Below are positions 58,733 through 60,936 of a DNA stretch of 60,936 bases, one piece after another. Each line of letters begins with the position of its first letter. The stretch's first letter is position 1. Below the pieces are notes generated by a model that made no database searches, was not told the DNA's origin, and saw only the letters and a program-made list of their open reading frames with translations. Source of the stretch: Desulfosporosinus sp. FKB (GTDB lineage Bacteria > Bacillota > Desulfitobacteriia > Desulfitobacteriales > Desulfitobacteriaceae); contig NZ_NADJ01000024.1 of assembly GCF_002196705.1 (NCBI RefSeq), positions 1 to 60,936 on the forward strand, read 5' to 3'. Position numbers and translations under genes: made by a program.

Positions 58733-60936
58733 TTAATAGGTTGTATGCCTGAGCTCATGATCGTCCGGAGCATGACCTTGGGCAATTTTCTTTTCGCGTA
58801 TCTTACGTCGGAGCTTGCTGTCTGTCTGCATGCCTGGAGCGCCGGAAAGCCTTTTCTGCTCGTCCCGAAAAATCCGGCTCAAGTGGTGCAGGAGCCTTGT
58901 AACTGCAAGAGTCAGAAAGGGTTTGCTTAAAAAGTTCATATGGTCGAGGAAATACCGCGCATAGACATTACCCTGTTCAGCAGACAAGGTGAACCAGCGC
59001 ACTGCGGCTTCCCGGTCACTGGGGACTTCTTCTCCAATAAGAAACAGCTTGCCGAGAGCATATTGCGCATATTGATTGCCTTGCTCAGCAGATGCAGTCA
59101 GCCATTCGACAGCTGTTTTCACATCCTTTTGAATACCCTCTCCTATCAGATAGAGCTTACCGAGCTGATACTGAGCGAATGAATTGTTCTGCTCTGCTGC
59201 TTTCGTGAACAGCTCTACCGCTTTCACCGAATCCTTCTCCACATGACTTCCGTCACGGTAGAGCTTGCCCAAGGTATACTGTGCCATGCTGTTACCGCTA
59301 TCCGAAGCCTTAGTCAGCCACAGGACAGCCTCCTCCGAATTTTTGTGACCACTGTCCGAATCGAGGTAAATCTTACCCAGCATGTACTGTGCATGGACGT
59401 TACCGAGCCGGGCAGCCTTTTCAAAATATCCGATGGCCGCTTCCACATCCTTTTCTGTTCCGGTTCCGGTGTAGATCATCTGCCCGAGGCGGTATTGGAG
59501 CTTATCGTCATGGCTTTTTTCTTCCAGTCGCTTAAAGCCGTAAAAGGCTTCTTCAAAATTCAGCTCCGCTTCTTCGGCACCCTTCTCCGTACCGATACCG
59601 TCCCGATACATCTTCGCCAGCTCGTAACAGGCATACGGAACACGCTTTGCTGCAGATTTACTGTAGAGCCGGAATGCCATTTCGTAGTCCTGCTCTACGC
59701 CCTGCCCCCGGTAGTACAAACCGGCAAGAGAATATTGGGCATACTTGTAATTTCGTGAAGCCGCCATTTCAAACCATCCGGCCGCTTCCTCATAGACCTG
59801 ATCTGTGCCAAGCCCCGCCGTATGCATTTTACCGATGCGGTATTCCACATACTGGCTTTTCTTGTTTGCCTCAATGTCCATGAATGCGGTGAAGGCTTTA
59901 TCGTACCAAGTAAATGCGATATCTGCGTCCATACTGACGCCAAGCCCGTCAGCGTACATCCTGCCGAGGTCATGCATGGCGAGAGCGTTGCCGCATTCGG
60001 CTTCCTCCAAAAACAAACGGAGGGCCTGCTCAAAGTCAGGCTCCATTTCATCGCTGCCGTAAAGGAAGGCACGAGCCCTCCAGTAGCGATCACTCCATTC
60101 GATATGCGGATTGATGTTATCAGCCTCATCGTTATCCGGCGCTTCATCCATGACCGGCAGATATTCATCCTCCAACAACAGGGGTTCGTATTCTACTACT
60201 TCTTGTAAATCCTCTGCTAACTCATCGCCCTCGAAGGTGAAATGATGACCGCCGATATTCACGGTTTCCGCGATCACCATATTTCTAATGTGCTTAAACT
60301 CTTTTTGCTGAGAGAGAGGAAGGGGATCAGGGAGCTTATCCTTATATGTGCGCAGCACTTCGTTGCGAAGCTCCTGCCATTTTGCATAGGCTTCCGCTAC
60401 CCGCACATCCTTCGCCAGTTCATCCACAATCTGATCCACGACTGCTTTCAAGGGCGACTTGAGATAGCCGTATTGCTTTTTCCCGGATGTGTGCCTGAGA
60501 CGCTCTGCCAGATGTGAGAGCAGACTTTCAATGATACCGCTTTCACACACACCGCTCATTCTGCCGATGATTTCTTTCAGGGCTTCACGGCTCTGTTCGG
60601 CAAGCGTATTTCTCTGTGCGGTCTGCTCGGAATATATCTGAATGAGATCCTGCTGAAAGATTTCCTTTGCCAGACTACTCCGCATCTTTTCTAAGGCTGG
60701 CTTGGTGACATACCCCTCACGTGGATTCACCGAGTAAACCAGCATATGACAGTGAGGATGATGCCCTTCGTTATGAAAGGCTGCATACCAGCGCAGGTTT
60801 TCCGGAGCGATCTTCATCTGCTCGGCAAAGATATTCCGCTGTTTGCGGATGAGTGCCATCCACGCAGCGGCATTGTCATATCCCAATCGGGCGGCGTCCT
60901 CCCGCCGCAGAGAAATGATGGGCGTCCACACATTAC
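58733..60936 (-). CDS. MOBP-type relaxase with a long Sel1-like repeat tail (5' end outside window)
   Basis: At least 732 residues. The visible N-terminal part has the metal-binding histidine motif EGHHPHCHMLVY of MOBP relaxases, followed by a helical region. From about residue 280 to 690 runs a long series of Sel1-like repeats (A-x2-G-x-x-x-A-x-[YF]-x-L-G-x-[ML]-[YF]). The protein nicks the transfer origin; the repeat tail may bind partner proteins. The start codon and the catalytic Tyr region lie beyond the window edge. Confidence 0.85.
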   Translation of the reverse strand, partial: NVWTPIISLRREDAARLGYDNAAAWMALIRKQRNIFAEQMKIAPENLRWYAAFHNEGHHPHCHMLVYSVNPREGYVTKPALEKMRSSLAKEIFQQDLIQIYSEQTAQRNTLAEQSREALKEIIGRMSGVCESGIIESLLSHLAERLRHTSGKKQYGYLKSPLKAVVDQIVDELAKDVRVAEAYAKWQELRNEVLRTYKDKLPDPLPLSQQKEFKHIRNMVIAETVNIGGHHFTFEGDELAEDLQEVVEYEPLLLEDEYLPVMDEAPDNDEADNINPHIEWSDRYWRARAFLYGSDEMEPDFEQALRLFLEEAECGNALAMHDLGRMYADGLGVSMDADIAFTWYDKAFTAFMDIEANKKSQYVEYRIGKMHTAGLGTDQVYEEAAGWFEMAASRNYKYAQYSLAGLYYRGQGVEQDYEMAFRLYSKSAAKRVPYACYELAKMYRDGIGTEKGAEEAELNFEEAFYGFKRLEEKSHDDKLQYRLGQMIYTGTGTEKDVEAAIGYFEKAARLGNVHAQYMLGKIYLDSDSGHKNSEEAVLWLTKASDSGNSMAQYTLGKLYRDGSHVEKDSVKAVELFTKAAEQNNSFAQYQLGKLYLIGEGIQKDVKTAVEWLTASAEQGNQYAQYALGKLFLIGEEVPSDREAAVRWFTLSAEQGNVYARYFLDHMNFLSKPFLTLAVTRLLHHLSRIFRDEQKRLSGAPGMQTDSKLRRKIREKKIAQGHAPDDHELRHTTY

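Overview
The window looks like a chromosomal accessory region of a low-GC, Gram-positive anaerobe-like Firmicute. The clues are strong AGGAGG ribosome-binding sites, a SigI/RsgI pair, a clostridial-type conjugative element with large serine recombinases, and a c-di-GMP-I riboswitch. A relative of Desulfosporosinus/Desulfitobacterium is plausible, but that is inference from gene content only; no rRNA, tRNA or other taxonomic marker is present.

Layout, left to right. (1) 1-4.6 kb: a minus-strand defence-like operon with a small Cro-type regulator, a C5-cytosine methyltransferase, an NgoFVII-like PLD nuclease and a Z1-domain ATPase. (2) 4.8-8.3 kb: a bacterial ubiquitin-like operon (UBL protein, E1-like DUF6791-ThiF protein, DUF6527 Cys-rich protein) divergent from an XRE/ImmA-like regulator whose HExxH motif is ruined. 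It lies between two 51-bp direct repeats, the left one attached to a decayed recombinase 3' end. (3) 8.3-17.3 kb: the recombination/regulation end of an integrative element. It has a DUF4314 protein, two complete large serine recombinases around one lacking the catalytic domain, a resolvase-like protein without the catalytic serine, a sigma-like factor, a zinc-ribbon protein behind a c-di-GMP-I riboswitch, and an XRE/ImmA pair. (4) 17.4-54.5 kb: about 37 kb of cargo. (5) 55.0-60.9 kb: the DNA-processing end of the element (wHTH protein, VirD4/TraG coupling ATPase, DUF3991/TOPRIM protein, MOBP-type relaxase carrying Sel1 repeats and cut by the window edge).

The cargo has two halves. The metal/envelope half (17.4-44.6 kb) holds three Zn/Cd/Pb-type P1B ATPases, LspA, a Fur-box-controlled FTR1-ferredoxin fusion, two ArsR/CadC sensors, two near-duplicate OmpR-type two-component systems, SigI/RsgI, an NhaC-type antiporter, a YnfA-like protein and a CopZ-N-like Fe-S protein. 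It also carries a set of small secreted aromatic proteins. Three of these share an 18-residue C-terminal motif that I do not recognise. Five 16-bp near-palindromes of the form TTAACAnTTTTGTTAA, plus one weaker copy, precede these and neighbouring genes and could be the response-regulator box.

The second half (44.8-54.5 kb) reads as one ECF-sigma circuit. Divergent GAAC-N17-CGTC promoters at 50.4 kb face left into two DedA proteins, the ECF sigma, its anti-sigma, a membrane protein and a DedA-PAP2 fusion, and right into a PAP2 phosphatase, an MFS transporter, a DUF212 protein and a metallophosphatase. This is consistent with recycling of undecaprenyl-phosphate under envelope stress.
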